Of a DNA stretch of 54,565 nucleotides, positions 23,586 through 32,959 are shown one piece after another. The position numbers and the translations under genes are program-made. The notes under the pieces were generated by a model, which ran no database searches, was not told the origin of the DNA, and saw nothing but the letters and a program-made list of their open reading frames with translations. Numbering within the stretch: position 1 is the stretch's first letter; each line of letters starts with the position of its first letter. The stretch comes from Corynebacterium minutissimum (GTDB taxonomy: Bacteria > Actinomycetota > Actinomycetes > Mycobacteriales > Mycobacteriaceae): contig NZ_LAYQ01000024.1 of assembly GCF_000988205.1 (NCBI RefSeq), positions 1-54,565 of the forward strand. The letters run 5' to 3'.

Positions 23586-25610
23586 TCAGATGTTTCGTAG
23601 CGATAATGCATCTTGTTTCTTGGCGGCGATGCATTGGATCGCAATAGCAAGAAGCCCCACGCCTGCACCGATGAGATCGGTGATGACGTCTGGCGCCATC
23701 ATCGTGAGTGCTGATGCCACAAACAGGATTCGCACAATCGGATTCGCGCGAACCATCAGGTGACCTTCCACTGCAACGGACAGGAGGAGAACACCAATGG
23801 TTCCTGTGATTGCAACGAGAATAGCTTCGCCGACTGATACGTCTTGAAGAAGCATTGCTGGGTTGAAGACGAAAATGAAGGGAATGATATAGCCAGCAAG
23901 CGACAAACGCATGGATTGGAAACCGGTCTTGACCGGGTCAGCGCCGGAGATACCCGCTGCTGCGAATGCCGCGAGAGCAACGGGCGGAGTGATGTTCGCG
24001 AAAAGGCCGAAGTAGAACACGAACATGTGGGCCACAAGCGGTTCAACGCCGAGCTGACCAAGAGCCGGCGCAGCCATCGTTGCGGTAATGATGTAGGTCG
24101 GGATCGAGGGCAGGCCCATACCGAGGATGATGCAGGCAATCATCGTCAATACGAGAGACAGCAGGAGGTTTCCTGCGCCGACGGTAACGATGGCATTGGC
24201 CAGGGTGACACCGAAGCCCGTGAGAGTGACGACGCCGACGACAATGCCAACAGCGGCACAGGCAATGGAGACAGACACTGAGGTTTTAGCGCCAAGTGCA
24301 AAGGAATCCAGAATCTCCAAGACACTCATGCGCGTGGTCTTGCGCAGCTGAGCGACGACGAGAGTGACGATAATCGTTAGGAATGCCGAGAACAGGATGG
24401 TGCGACCAGTAAAGAACAGCATGTAGATGAGGAAGACAAGCGGAATCAAGAGGTGGCCTCGTTCCACGAGAACTTCCTTTACTGCTGGGAGGTTGTCACG
24501 AGAAATACCTTTAAGGCCTTGACGGGAAGCGCGGAGGTGTACCTGCGCAATGACACCGAGGTAGTAAAGCACAGCAGGAACGAGTGCCGCGATGGCCACC
24601 TCCCGGTACGGCATACCCAAGGTCTCGGCCATGATGAAGGCTGCCGCGCCCATAATCGGTGGAAGGATCTGGCCACCAACAGAGGCCGAGGATTCCACTG
24701 CGCCGGCAAAGACCGGCTTGTAGCCGACGCGCTTCATCATCGGAATGGTAAACGCACCGGTGGTAACAACGTTGGCGACTGCAGCGCCGTTAATGGAGCC
24801 CAGGAAACCAGAGGCTACGACAGCAACCTTTGCCGGGCCACCTTTAGTCTGTCCCGCAAGGGCGAGCGCAATATCGTTGAAGAACTGTCCCATTCCTGAC
24901 TTTTGAAGCACGGCGCCGAAAAGGACGAAGAGGAAGATATAGGAAGCAGCGACGCCAATTGCCGTGCCGAAGATTCCTTCCGTTGTGAGATAGGAAAAGT
25001 TGAGGGTCTTTTCCCAGTCATAACCGCGATGCCGCAGCATGCCCGGCATTTCTCGCCCATACACGGAGTAGAGGAGGAACAGGATGGCAAGTATGGGAAG
25101 AGCCCAACCAGTAATTCGGCGAGCGGCCTCAATGACCAGAACAACCAGAATTGCTGCGAAGACGATGTCTAGAGTCGTGGGGATACCGGCTCGACGGACA
25201 ATGTCCTCGTAGTTGATGAAGACATAGACCGCAGTGGACATAGACGCAAGGATAAGAAGTATGTCGTAGAACGGAATCTTCTCACGGTTGGCCTTCATGA
25301 AGGGCGGGTACAGGGCGAAAGCCAGCACCAGAATCATCGCAACGTGTACTGAGCGGTGCACCAGAACTGGTGGGGAACCAAAGTACGCGGTGTACATGTG
25401 GTACAGCGACACGATGATCGCAAACGCTGTCACGATGATGTTGACAGGCTTGGAGGCAAATTCCCGCAGACGCGACTCGCGGTCGAACTTCTCTAGAATT
25501 TCTTGGGCCTCGGCGGCGGTGGGCTCGGCATCAATGTGGATTCGGCCCTTTTCATCAAGGTCTGTGGCTGAGGTTTGGGCAACATTCGGTTGCTCTGATT
25601 CTTTGACCAT
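23586..25610 (-). CDS. TRAP transporter permease, fused small and large subunits (TAXI type)
   Basis: 674 residues joining the 4-helix DctQ-like and 12-helix DctM-like subunits into one chain, as is usual for TAXI-type TRAP transporters. Conserved segments include GAVLQKSGMGQFFNDIALAL, VASGFLGSINGAAVANVVTTG and GMGLPSIPTYI. It would use an ion gradient to import an organic acid or amino acid delivered by the binding protein encoded upstream (26183-27157). The DUF1850 gene lies between them, 15 bp away. The substrate is unknown. The start at 25610 has AGAAAGA upstream. Confidence 0.92.
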   Translation of the reverse strand: MVKESEQPNVAQTSATDLDEKGRIHIDAEPTAAEAQEILEKFDRESRLREFASKPVNIIVTAFAIIVSLYHMYTAYFGSPPVLVHRSVHVAMILVLAFALYPPFMKANREKIPFYDILLILASMSTAVYVFINYEDIVRRAGIPTTLDIVFAAILVVLVIEAARRITGWALPILAILFLLYSVYGREMPGMLRHRGYDWEKTLNFSYLTTEGIFGTAIGVAASYIFLFVLFGAVLQKSGMGQFFNDIALALAGQTKGGPAKVAVVASGFLGSINGAAVANVVTTGAFTIPMMKRVGYKPVFAGAVESSASVGGQILPPIMGAAAFIMAETLGMPYREVAIAALVPAVLYYLGVIAQVHLRASRQGLKGISRDNLPAVKEVLVERGHLLIPLVFLIYMLFFTGRTILFSAFLTIIVTLVVAQLRKTTRMSVLEILDSFALGAKTSVSVSIACAAVGIVVGVVTLTGFGVTLANAIVTVGAGNLLLSLVLTMIACIILGMGLPSIPTYIITATMAAPALGQLGVEPLVAHMFVFYFGLFANITPPVALAAFAAAGISGADPVKTGFQSMRLSLAGYIIPFIFVFNPAMLLQDVSVGEAILVAITGTIGVLLLSVAVEGHLMVRANPIVRILFVASALTMMAPDVITDLIGAGVGLLAIAIQCIAAKKQDALSLRNI

Positions 25611-25625
25611 GGTCTTTCTTTCTGA

Positions 25626-26150
25626 CTATTTATCGATATCAGCTGCGGTTCCGATGAAGGCAGTAGTGAAGGTGCGATGGGGAATCTCGTGTTGCAACAG
25701 AACCGGTTCGGGTTGATCCACCAAGAAGACACGTAAAACATGAGCAGTCGCATGGGAGTGAACCCAGTTGAGCTCGTCTATCTCACGATCAATCTTGGAC
25801 GTGTGGACGCTTCCGCCTTCATTGACCGTGACGCCCTCGAGATCGCTGGGCACACCGGCACCAAACCCCTTGAGATAAACGTCGGTAAGAAGAAGGTGGT
25901 GCTCCTCAATCCGGTAGACCTCCCGCCAAGGTTCTTTTTCTACGGAATGGATCCACTCAAGTTCGATGTGCTCGATGCGTGAAGCCGGGGTTTCAAAATA
26001 AATGTCGCTGCCGCGAGAATCAGCCACGATCAACCGTGGTTCCTGCGATTTATCTACTGCACGAGAGAAAGCAAAGGGACCCACCACAGTGAGCGCAAGA
26101 ACGATGACGCCGAGTACAGCGACAAGAGCGAATCGCGAGCGCTTGACCAT
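25626..26150 (-). CDS. DUF1850 protein of a TAXI-TRAP operon
   Basis: 174 residues from ATG 26150; an ATG at 26162 would add four residues. One N-terminal hydrophobic helix (about 7-30) is followed by an extracytoplasmic domain with the DUF1850 core: LEWIHSVEKEPWREVY. This family is found almost only with TAXI-type TRAP transporters, between the binding protein and the permease as here. Its role is not established; an accessory function in the transporter is inferred from context. Confidence 0.82.
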   Translation of the reverse strand: MVKRSRFALVAVLGVIVLALTVVGPFAFSRAVDKSQEPRLIVADSRGSDIYFETPASRIEHIELEWIHSVEKEPWREVYRIEEHHLLLTDVYLKGFGAGVPSDLEGVTVNEGGSVHTSKIDREIDELNWVHSHATAHVLRVFLVDQPEPVLLQHEIPHRTFTTAFIGTAADIDK

Positions 26151-26182
26151 AGCGGTCCCCATCTAGCTTTATTGTCAGCGGA

Positions 26183-27157
26183 CTAAAGTGCCCCTACTTC
26201 CTCGAAATACTTACGAGCGCCAGGGTGCAGCTCTGTGGCAAGGCCATCTTCAATGGACTCCAACGTAATCTGCTTGGCAGCATTGTGGGAGGAGTGGATA
26301 GCGTCGAGGTTCTCAAAGAGCGCCTTGGTGATTTCGTAGACCTGGTCGTCGTTCAAGTGCGGGGAGACAAGAAGCTGGTTGGTGATGGAAGCTGTCGGAA
26401 CATCCTCGGCTTCGTCGTAGGTGCCGCCAGGAATAACGTCCTCGTTGAAGAAGGGGTATTTTTCCCGAAGCGCCTTCATACCTTCGCCTTCGATGGGAAC
26501 GATGACCACATCTTCGGTGGTGGCAAGATCCATGACGGAGGAGTTCGGGAGACCAGAGGTAACGAAGGCCGCATCAATCTGACCATTCTTCATCTGGTCG
26601 ATGGAGTCAGCGTAGGACAGGAAGTCCTCGTTGATGTCGTCATAGGACATATTGTGGGCTTCGAGAATCATTTGAGCGTTGAGCTCGACGCCAGAGTTCT
26701 GGTCACCAACGCCCACACGCTTATTCTTCAGATCCTCCACGGACTTGATGCCGGACTTTTCGGTGGTCACGATTTGGACGAAATTGGGGTAAAGGGCAGT
26801 GATGGCGGTGAGGTCCTTCAGACCTTCCTTATCGGCGAAGGGCCCAGTACCTTCGATTGCCTGACGGGTTGCATCGCCCATCGCGAAAGCAATTTCGGCG
26901 TCACCATCAGTCAGTAGCTGAATGTTTTCGACGGACGCGCCGGTTGCCTGCACCGAGGTATCTGCTCCGAGGGTGTCACCAAGCACCTGCGACATTGAGG
27001 CGCCAATCTGGTAGTAGGGGCCAGAAGTACCGCCAGCAGCGATGGTCACGAAGTCAACTGAGCTATCTCCTGACGCGGAGTCAGAGTCTGAAGAAGAACA
27101 GCCTACAAGAACAAGTGACGCGGCTAAGACGGTTGCGAGTGTTGAGCGGATGCGCAT
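26183..27157 (-). CDS. TAXI family TRAP transporter binding lipoprotein
   Basis: 324 residues. A lipoprotein signal ends in LVGC (C20). A Ser/Asp linker leads to the TAXI domain (AAGGTSGPYYQIGASMSQVL), with NKRVGVGDQNSGVELNAQMIL and the central SYADSIDQMKNGQIDAAFVTSG. It captures the solute outside the membrane. First gene of the TRAP operon. The ATG at 27157 has AAGGAAG upstream; longer frames run back to 27535 through non-coding sequence and are rejected. Many TAXI proteins bind glutamate or other small acids, but no ligand can be assigned here. Confidence 0.92.
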   Translation of the reverse strand: MRIRSTLATVLAASLVLVGCSSSDSDSASGDSSVDFVTIAAGGTSGPYYQIGASMSQVLGDTLGADTSVQATGASVENIQLLTDGDAEIAFAMGDATRQAIEGTGPFADKEGLKDLTAITALYPNFVQIVTTEKSGIKSVEDLKNKRVGVGDQNSGVELNAQMILEAHNMSYDDINEDFLSYADSIDQMKNGQIDAAFVTSGLPNSSVMDLATTEDVVIVPIEGEGMKALREKYPFFNEDVIPGGTYDEAEDVPTASITNQLLVSPHLNDDQVYEITKALFENLDAIHSSHNAAKQITLESIEDGLATELHPGARKYFEEVGAL

Positions 27158-27518
27158 TGTGGTCTTCCTTTTCGGTGCGGATTTTAAGGCCGAGAATTGC
27201 GGGTTGATGACAGTCATCACCCGCAAGAGAGAGATGTGCCGTGAAACACAACTTCTTGCCTGAAAATTTAGCAATCGACAGGCTTGCAGGAAGCAAAACT
27301 GTGGAATGGGGGTAGCTTTTTCTTTCCGCGTAAGCGTTGAAGGGAAATGGGGGTGGTGTTCGGATTGGCGGGAAGGTCGTCGGCGTGTAATTGTTTTTCT
27401 GGCAAAACTCGGCATCTCAACTGCGACGCTGATTTCTTTCGATTTTCTGTCAAAAAATCTGTAAATGACCGGTATATCGCGGTGTTTGGGCTCCTTCGCG
27501 AACGGCGCTAGGGAATTC

Positions 27519-27585
27519 CCGTTGCCATTCTGCACAGTCTCCGTTGCCGTTCTGCAAGGTTTCCATTGCCGTTCTGCAATGCTCT
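27519..27585. repeat. Three tandem 22-bp repeats
   Basis: Three units (27519, 27541, 27563) each contain TTGCC(A/G)TTCTGCA. A partial fourth (TAGCCGTTTGA) follows. The 22-bp spacing is about two helical turns, so identical sites would face the same side of DNA. About 360 bp upstream of the TRAP binding-protein gene. Possibly an operator array for cooperative binding; the regulator is unknown. Confidence 0.6.
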
Positions 27586-27622
27586 CGTAGCCGTTTGATT
27601 ACCCCCGTGAAAGCCACGAAAA

Positions 27623-27675
27623 CCACAAAGAGGACACCCCAGCCGTTGTGAAACGGTCTGAGGTGTCCTCTGTGG
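27623..27675 (-). terminator. Terminator after the cysteine-pair secreted operon
   Basis: CCACAAAGAGGACACC and GGTGTCCTCTGTGG form a long stem around a loop that itself can pair (CCGTTGTGAAACGG). It lies 28 bp past the leftward stop at 27704. Confidence 0.8.
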
Positions 27676-27703
27676 TGAGGTCTGGGCCGGTGAGTTGGTT
27701 TGG

Positions 27704-28285
27704 TTAGTTCCAGACGGGGGCGTCGCCAAGCTGCAGCTCGGAGTAGCGCGCCTCCGGAACGGTGGCGGAGTAGGGCTTGCCCACGGCCTCCCATTTCTGG
27801 TCGGTGTTGCAACGCACGTCCTGGCCGTCGGTGTCGAGCATGGTAAAGCCCCACACCAGCTTGCCCTGCGAGTTCGCCGGCAGCGTGTACGGACCGACCT
27901 CCTGGTCAAGCTTCCAGTGCTGTTCGTGCACGTAGGTGAAACCATAGGTCTGGGTCAGCACCTTGGCCAGCTCGCCCTCGCCTTTGATGGAGCCGGAGAC
28001 CTCGATGGTCTGCGTGCGGGCCTGGGTCACGGTGTGGCTGACCGGCACGGGCTCGTCGTTGCGGTTGGCCACGCTGGTGGCATCCGTCTGCTTGAACCAC
28101 CGGCGGGTAGCGGTGACGTAGGTGCCGTTCTCACCGGGCGTCGAGCAGTGTGTGCCCGGCTTGAAATCATCATTCCAGCGCTGCGGCAGCTCGAAGTTCC
28201 CGCCGAAGTCAGCGGCGTGGGCCACAGGAGCGGCCGCCAATAGGCTGAGCGCGGCGAAGGCGCTCGCGATGGACTTCTTCAGCAC
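27704..28285 (-). CDS. Secreted cysteine-pair protein 1
   Basis: 193 residues, no named family recognised. Signal peptide 1-24 (cleavage after AHA). C47 and C159 lie 112 residues apart. Between them is a block NRNDEPVPVSHTVTQARTQT, then alternating polar/hydrophobic segments and EVGPYTLP. It is clearly related to the next gene upstream (28289-28861): both share GxHC, NDEP(V/L)PV, VGPY, a Cys followed by a D/W motif, and a final ATVPEAR/ATLPKER. A GTG start at 28285 lies 3 bp after the neighbour's TAA, so translation is coupled. The alternating strand pattern resembles aerolysin-like pore formers; that is an inference. Confidence 0.78.
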   Translation of the reverse strand: MLKKSIASAFAALSLLAAAPVAHAADFGGNFELPQRWNDDFKPGTHCSTPGENGTYVTATRRWFKQTDATSVANRNDEPVPVSHTVTQARTQTIEVSGSIKGEGELAKVLTQTYGFTYVHEQHWKLDQEVGPYTLPANSQGKLVWGFTMLDTDGQDVRCNTDQKWEAVGKPYSATVPEARYSELQLGDAPVWN

Positions 28286-28288
28286 GTC

Positions 28289-28861
28289 TTAGCCCCAATC
28301 GTTGTTGTCGCGGGTGGAGACCTCGACGTGGCGCTCCTTCGGCAGGGTAGCGGTGAAGGTCTCGCCGTTGGCCTGCCAGGTGTTATCGGAACCGCAGATG
28401 GTCTTCTGACCCTCGAAGTCGGAGACAACCCAGCCGGCGCGCATGACGGCGGTCTTGCCCGGAGCAATGTTGTACGGGCCGACCTGCTCGCCCACCTCGT
28501 AGGACTGGGAATCGGTGTAGCTGGAGGAGAAGGTGAAGTTGATCAGATCCAGCAGCTTGAAGTCAACGCCGGCGGAAACGTTCCAGGTCTTGGTCTTGGT
28601 TTCCTTGATGGAGCGGGTGACCGGCAGCGGCTCGTCGTTGTAGTTGGAGATGGTCCAGGAACCGGCGGAGCCGTCGAAGTAGGTGCGCTTGATCTTTACG
28701 GTCTGGCCGGTGTCACCCGGGTTGGTGCAGTGCTCACCGATGGTGGTCGGGTTGGCCGGGCCCAGGTCACGTGCCGGGAGGGCGTTGGCGGCCGGGGCAG
28801 CGATCAGGCCGCAGGCAATGGCCACGGCGGCGGTGGTGGAAGCAATCTTGGTCTTGAACAT
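28289..28861 (-). CDS. Secreted cysteine-pair protein 2
   Basis: 190 residues. Signal peptide 1-27 (cleavage after ANA). C45 and C156 are 111 residues apart and flank a region with NYNDEPLPVTRSIKETKTKT and a long alternating stretch (FTFSSSYTDSQSYEVGEQVG). Thr/Ser-rich amphipathic strands of this kind are typical of beta-barrel pore-forming proteins, yet no definite family match is claimed. ATG with AAGGAGAAATCACC upstream. It lies in the middle of the three-gene operon. Confidence 0.78.
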   Translation of the reverse strand: MFKTKIASTTAAVAIACGLIAAPAANALPARDLGPANPTTIGEHCTNPGDTGQTVKIKRTYFDGSAGSWTISNYNDEPLPVTRSIKETKTKTWNVSAGVDFKLLDLINFTFSSSYTDSQSYEVGEQVGPYNIAPGKTAVMRAGWVVSDFEGQKTICGSDNTWQANGETFTATLPKERHVEVSTRDNNDWG

Positions 28862-28891
28862 GGTGATTTCTCCTTGGGAAGTAAAGGGGGA

Positions 28892-30166
28892 TTAGTAGAT
28901 GGTCTGGGTTGGGACTGGGAGGTTGCGGTACTCCTCCGGGGTGATGTCCTCGGTGCGGGTGGAACCGTCCTTGCCCGTGATGGTGGCCTCCGCCCAGAAG
29001 CCGCTGGGCGCGGTGGTCTGCTTGTAGTTGGAGGTCAGGCTGTACTTTCCGTCCTTACCGCAGTGGATCTCGCGGTAGTTGATGCGGGTCATGGTGGTGC
29101 CGTACTCCACGCGAACGCGCTCACCAGGGGCCAGGTCGACGTGCTCGAGCTCGGTTCCCACCGGCATGTAGGCGCGCTTGACCGCGCCGACGGACTCCAG
29201 CCAGCCCTTCGGGATATCGCCGCGGTTGCCCTGCCAGTTGGTATAGGGGGAGTGCTCCGCGCCGACGACGAAATCGGTGACCGGTGCGTACTCGTAGTCA
29301 CCCTTGGACCAGTTGAGGAAGTCCGTGGAGTAGCCCGGCTTGCGGAAGGTCGGCTTTACCGCAGTGATGTCCAGCGGGTACCAGGAGCTATCGCGGCCCT
29401 CGCAGGTCTCGCCCTCCTTGGGCCAAGATGGATCGCGCTGCAGGTCCTCGGAAGGTTGCATGATTTCGTCCTTCTTCGGGTCCGCGATCTTCTCCAAGCT
29501 GGGGCCGGACACGGAGGTGTAGTTGCCTTCGATGGGCTTGGAGTTCGCGCCCGGGGAGCGGGAGGGAATCTCCATGGCCAGGTCCGAAATTGAACCATCC
29601 GCCTTGATGATGTAGGCAAAGGCATAGCGCTCAGCCGGGCCCTTGCCTCGGATGACATTCGCCCCCGGCATGTTCTCCAGGCGGTCATCGTTGCAGCCGA
29701 CGAACATGGAGATGAAGTCCTTTTCCACCACTCCGTATTCCACGCGGAAGGACTCGCCCGGCTTCAAGGTGATGGGGCCGAAGGTTTCCTTGTCGTGCCA
29801 GCCGTTGGACAGCTTCAGCCCGATATCGGACTTAGCGGTGGTATCCCAGCCAGAAGGCATTGCGGCCTTGGAGTTGGCCTCGATCTTGTGGTTGGTGCCG
29901 GTCTCAATGGAGGCGGTATAGGGCACGTCCTGATCGGTGGTGTTCTTGAACTGCAGGGTGCCATCGCTTAAGTAGCGGCGGCCAGTCTCTGCGAAGTGCC
30001 ACTCTGGGGTGGTGATGTTTTCGCCGGACGCACTGCAGCTTTTGTAGAGGTTGGTAATGGGATAGGCCTGTGGCATGGGCGGGATGTCGGCCGCCTGTGC
30101 CGCAGGGGTAATGAAGGCCGCGGCTGCCGCCAGCGGTGCAAGCGCACGCAGTCCCTTAATGAGCAC
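28892..30166 (-). CDS. Secreted cysteine-pair protein 3 (double-length)
   Basis: 424 residues from GTG 30166. Signal peptide 1-26 (cleavage after AQA). Two tandem units resemble the short neighbours: C44/C158 and C254/C369, with spacings of 114 and 115 residues, close to the 111 and 112 of the others. Each unit has a LKPGESFRVEYG / LAPGERVRVEYG strand before the second cysteine. The domain duplication, together with the two single-unit genes downstream, suggests a set of secreted subunits. First gene of the operon. Function unknown. Confidence 0.78.
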   Translation of the reverse strand: MLIKGLRALAPLAAAAAFITPAAQAADIPPMPQAYPITNLYKSCSASGENITTPEWHFAETGRRYLSDGTLQFKNTTDQDVPYTASIETGTNHKIEANSKAAMPSGWDTTAKSDIGLKLSNGWHDKETFGPITLKPGESFRVEYGVVEKDFISMFVGCNDDRLENMPGANVIRGKGPAERYAFAYIIKADGSISDLAMEIPSRSPGANSKPIEGNYTSVSGPSLEKIADPKKDEIMQPSEDLQRDPSWPKEGETCEGRDSSWYPLDITAVKPTFRKPGYSTDFLNWSKGDYEYAPVTDFVVGAEHSPYTNWQGNRGDIPKGWLESVGAVKRAYMPVGTELEHVDLAPGERVRVEYGTTMTRINYREIHCGKDGKYSLTSNYKQTTAPSGFWAEATITGKDGSTRTEDITPEEYRNLPVPTQTIY

Positions 30167-30384
30167 CTGTGTACCGTCCTTATATTTTGTTAAAGAGTAA
30201 GGAAAGATTCATAAAATCTGGGTACATCTTAGGAGGTGCTGGGTACGCCGGCAATGGTCGCGGACAATCATTTTTGGGAAAGTTAGGGGCGTAAAGTAAC
30301 CTTCTTCCAGCCTTTTGACCCTTCGTTCACCAACGTTTGATTGCCTCAATGCAGGGGTGGGACATGTGGGGGCGGCTTTTGTTC

Positions 30385-31701
30385 TTAGAACAGGTCCCAG
30401 ATGGTAATGCCCAAAATGACTGAACCCAGGGCAAAGACAAAGTAATTCCATGGGTCATTCCGGAATTTCTTGTACTCCTTGACCTTGTGGAACATGTACA
30501 CCGGCAGCAAGAAGATGAGAATTGCATCAAACACGCCGCCCACCAGGTAGATGAGGTTGAGAATCGGTGGATTAAACACGGAGACCATAGTGCCGGTGAT
30601 GAAAATGAAGACGTAGACAATGGTGAGCAATGTACGTCGGTTGAGCCGGTTTGCTGTGCGCGGAGCCAGTAGGCGAACCATGTAGGAGGTACCTTCTTCT
30701 GCGCCGAGCATTGTTCCAAAGTAGGAGGTCACGATGGCGAAGATGACGATTAACGGTGCCAACACGGCCAGCGCGTGAACTCCGGTGACATTGGCAAAGT
30801 AGGACAACACCGGAATGTTTTGCTCGGAAGCCTCCCGCATACCGTCAGCCCCCAGCGCCAAGACGCATGACCAGACAAAGAACATGGTGAAGATGACCAG
30901 CAGCGCGGCCGTGTAGAGCTCAATGCGCGAGACTCGCTTTTCGGTGTTCTTGCCGTAAGTGGATTGCATGTCCACTGACATTTGCGATAGCGCCGCCATG
31001 TGGGAGAAGGAGAAAGCCAGCACGGGGAGAATAAGAACGGCGCCGAGCAAGATATTTGGCCAGCTTCCGTCTTTGTAGTCCACGTCCAGGAAGGAATGAA
31101 AATCCCACTGGGGGATGAGGTAGATCGACGTTGCTGCAAGCGAAATGATGAGCGGATAAACCAGAATTTGTGCCAACCAGAGCATGGGTTTGCGCCCGAT
31201 GGCGAAAATTCCGGTGAGGGTGCCCACGCACAGCACCGAAAGCACCCAGCGGTTGATGGAAGGTCCATGGAGCTGGTTAACAATGAAGCTATCAATGGCA
31301 TTTGTTACGGAGATGGCATAGATGAACACCGTGGGGATGTTGGCCAGGGAGTACATCAATGCCACGAACAAACCTGTGTTGCGTCCAAGGTACTTGCGCA
31401 CCAGTTCCAAGATGTCCAGCCCGTAGTCCTGGGCAGGGGCGCCGGCGACAATGCGGGCATAGGTTCGGTGGGAGAAATACACCAAAGGGAAAATGATCAC
31501 CGTGGCGAAGGCGAGCGGCCAGAAGCCAAAGGCTCCTGCCTGTAGCGGCAGAAAGAGGATTCCGGCACCCATCGCGGTGCCAAAAAGCGCAAGAACCCAA
31601 CTCAGCGCCGTGCCTTCGGACTTCGGTGGTGTGCTCGCAGGTTGTGTGGAATCCCCCAAGTCGGTGGTATGTGCAGTGGTGTCGGCTTTGGACGAAGTCA
31701 T
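30385..31701 (-). CDS. Amino-acid permease (HAAAP / SdaC-like)
   Basis: 438 residues with eleven or so membrane helices. Helix 1 GTAMGAGILFLPLQAG is the signature of the hydroxy/aromatic amino acid permease group (SdaC, TdcC). It starts 10 bp after the arginine deiminase stop, with AGAAAG upstream of ATG 31701, so the two are co-transcribed. Arginine deiminase loci usually carry an ArcD antiporter; this member may import arginine or export citrulline or ornithine, but its family usually carries serine, threonine or aromatic residues. The substrate is therefore open. Confidence 0.85.
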   Translation of the reverse strand: MTSSKADTTAHTTDLGDSTQPASTPPKSEGTALSWVLALFGTAMGAGILFLPLQAGAFGFWPLAFATVIIFPLVYFSHRTYARIVAGAPAQDYGLDILELVRKYLGRNTGLFVALMYSLANIPTVFIYAISVTNAIDSFIVNQLHGPSINRWVLSVLCVGTLTGIFAIGRKPMLWLAQILVYPLIISLAATSIYLIPQWDFHSFLDVDYKDGSWPNILLGAVLILPVLAFSFSHMAALSQMSVDMQSTYGKNTEKRVSRIELYTAALLVIFTMFFVWSCVLALGADGMREASEQNIPVLSYFANVTGVHALAVLAPLIVIFAIVTSYFGTMLGAEEGTSYMVRLLAPRTANRLNRRTLLTIVYVFIFITGTMVSVFNPPILNLIYLVGGVFDAILIFLLPVYMFHKVKEYKKFRNDPWNYFVFALGSVILGITIWDLF

Positions 31702-31711
31702 AAAATTCTTT

Positions 31712-32959
31712 CTAGTAATCGACGGCCTCGCGGACAATTGGGCAGGTCATACAGTGCCCGCCTCCTCGGCCGCGCCCCAGCTCTGCCGATCCGATCTCCA
31801 CTACCTCAATGCCGGCGGCACGCAACTTGGCGTTGGTGTGTTTGTTGCGGTCATAGGCCACCACCACGCCGGGTTCGATAGCCACGACGTTGTTGGCATC
31901 ATCCCACTGCTCACGGGCGGCAGCGTAGGTATCGCCGCCTGTTTCGATGACTTCGAAGGCGCCAATGCCCAGCGCCTTGGCGACGACCTCGAGGAAGGAC
32001 TCGGTGGGCAGTTCGACGTCGAAAGGCGCCGTGCTTGTCGAAGGATGCAGGACTATCGGCCGGATGGTGTCTACCACCTTGGGGTAGGCGGTGACCTTGT
32101 CGGCGTCAAGGAACGTAAGCACGGTGTCGAGGTGCATGGAGGCGCGCTCCTTGGCCATGGCCGCAATGATGACCTTGGTGGCGGCGCCTTCCTCAAATAG
32201 GCGCATGGCCAGCTGACTTACGCCCTGCCAGGTGGTGCGCTCACCCATGCCTACCAGTACGATGCCCTTGCCAATCGGCATGATGTCACCGCCTTCCAGT
32301 GCCGCAAGCCCCGGTTCCTCATCGGTGTTGCCGTACCAGAACTTGAAGTCTGCCTGCGCAAACCGCGGGTGATAGTTATAAATAGCGCGGGTGAGCAGCG
32401 TTTCCTGGTGGCGCGCTGGCATACGCATGGGGTTAAGGGACACGCCGCCATAGATCCACGCCGAATTGTCCCGCGCGTACTGCGTATTGGGCAATGGGCG
32501 CAGCGCAAAAGCGGACGGCCCGTAGACCTCACGCATGGCGTCGATGGTGCCGTGACCCAGGCCCTTCGGGATTTCGGCGAAGGGTAGTCCGCCAATGAGG
32601 AGTTCGGCCAGGCGTGCAGTGGGCATCTCATTGAACCAGTGGCGCAGCTCGCCGCCAATGCCCGCACCCACATTCTTATCGAGGAGCTTGTAGTCGAGGA
32701 TGAAATCCCGCCCACCCGGGGTGTCCAGGGTCTCTTCCAAAAGCTTGTGCATTTCCAGAACCTCGACACCGTAGCTGCGCAGCTCGGCGACGAACTCCGC
32801 ATGGTGTTTCTTGGCTTCGTCGACCCAGAGGACGTCGTCGAAAAGCAGCTCAGCGCAGTTACTGGGGGTGAGCCGCTCGTGCGCGAGCCCGGGTGCGCAC
32901 ACCATGACTTGGTGGAGTTTGCCGACCTCGGACCAGACTCCTAACGGGGAAGCTGCCAT
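31712..32959 (-). CDS. arcA: Arginine deiminase
   Basis: 415 residues. Arginine to citrulline plus ammonia. Visible active-site motifs: EGGD (222-225), MHLD (275-278) and the nucleophile C403 in GGGHCMTCP. The usual FTRD is YARD (161-164): Arg and Asp are kept but Thr becomes Ala. The start at 32959 is chosen because similarity begins there ([20 protein letters not shown]), with AAAGG eleven bases upstream; the longer open frame is non-coding. No carbamoyltransferase or carbamate kinase gene is in the window, so it is not a complete ADI operon. A possible ArgR box lies at 33131. Confidence 0.92.
   Translation of the reverse strand: MAASPLGVWSEVGKLHQVMVCAPGLAHERLTPSNCAELLFDDVLWVDEAKKHHAEFVAELRSYGVEVLEMHKLLEETLDTPGGRDFILDYKLLDKNVGAGIGGELRHWFNEMPTARLAELLIGGLPFAEIPKGLGHGTIDAMREVYGPSAFALRPLPNTQYARDNSAWIYGGVSLNPMRMPARHQETLLTRAIYNYHPRFAQADFKFWYGNTDEEPGLAALEGGDIMPIGKGIVLVGMGERTTWQGVSQLAMRLFEEGAATKVIIAAMAKERASMHLDTVLTFLDADKVTAYPKVVDTIRPIVLHPSTSTAPFDVELPTESFLEVVAKALGIGAFEVIETGGDTYAAAREQWDDANNVVAIEPGVVVAYDRNKHTNAKLRAAGIEVVEIGSAELGRGRGGGHCMTCPIVREAVDY

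Larger units (their letters stand above)
27158..27703. other. Intergenic region upstream of the TRAP operon
   Basis: 546 bp without a supported gene. It holds the TRAP operon promoter region, an AT-rich stretch around 27300-27480, the 22-bp tandem repeat at 27519-27585 and the terminator at 27623-27675. Confidence 0.5.

Noticed and set aside
26183..27535. Long N-terminal extension of the TAXI binding protein
   Set aside because: The lipoprotein signal and an AAGGAAG site place the start at 27157; upstream codons are AT-rich non-coding sequence.
28328..29593. Plus-strand frame of 421 codons
   Set aside because: Antisense to two secreted-protein genes that have signal peptides, ribosome binding sites and conserved cysteines.
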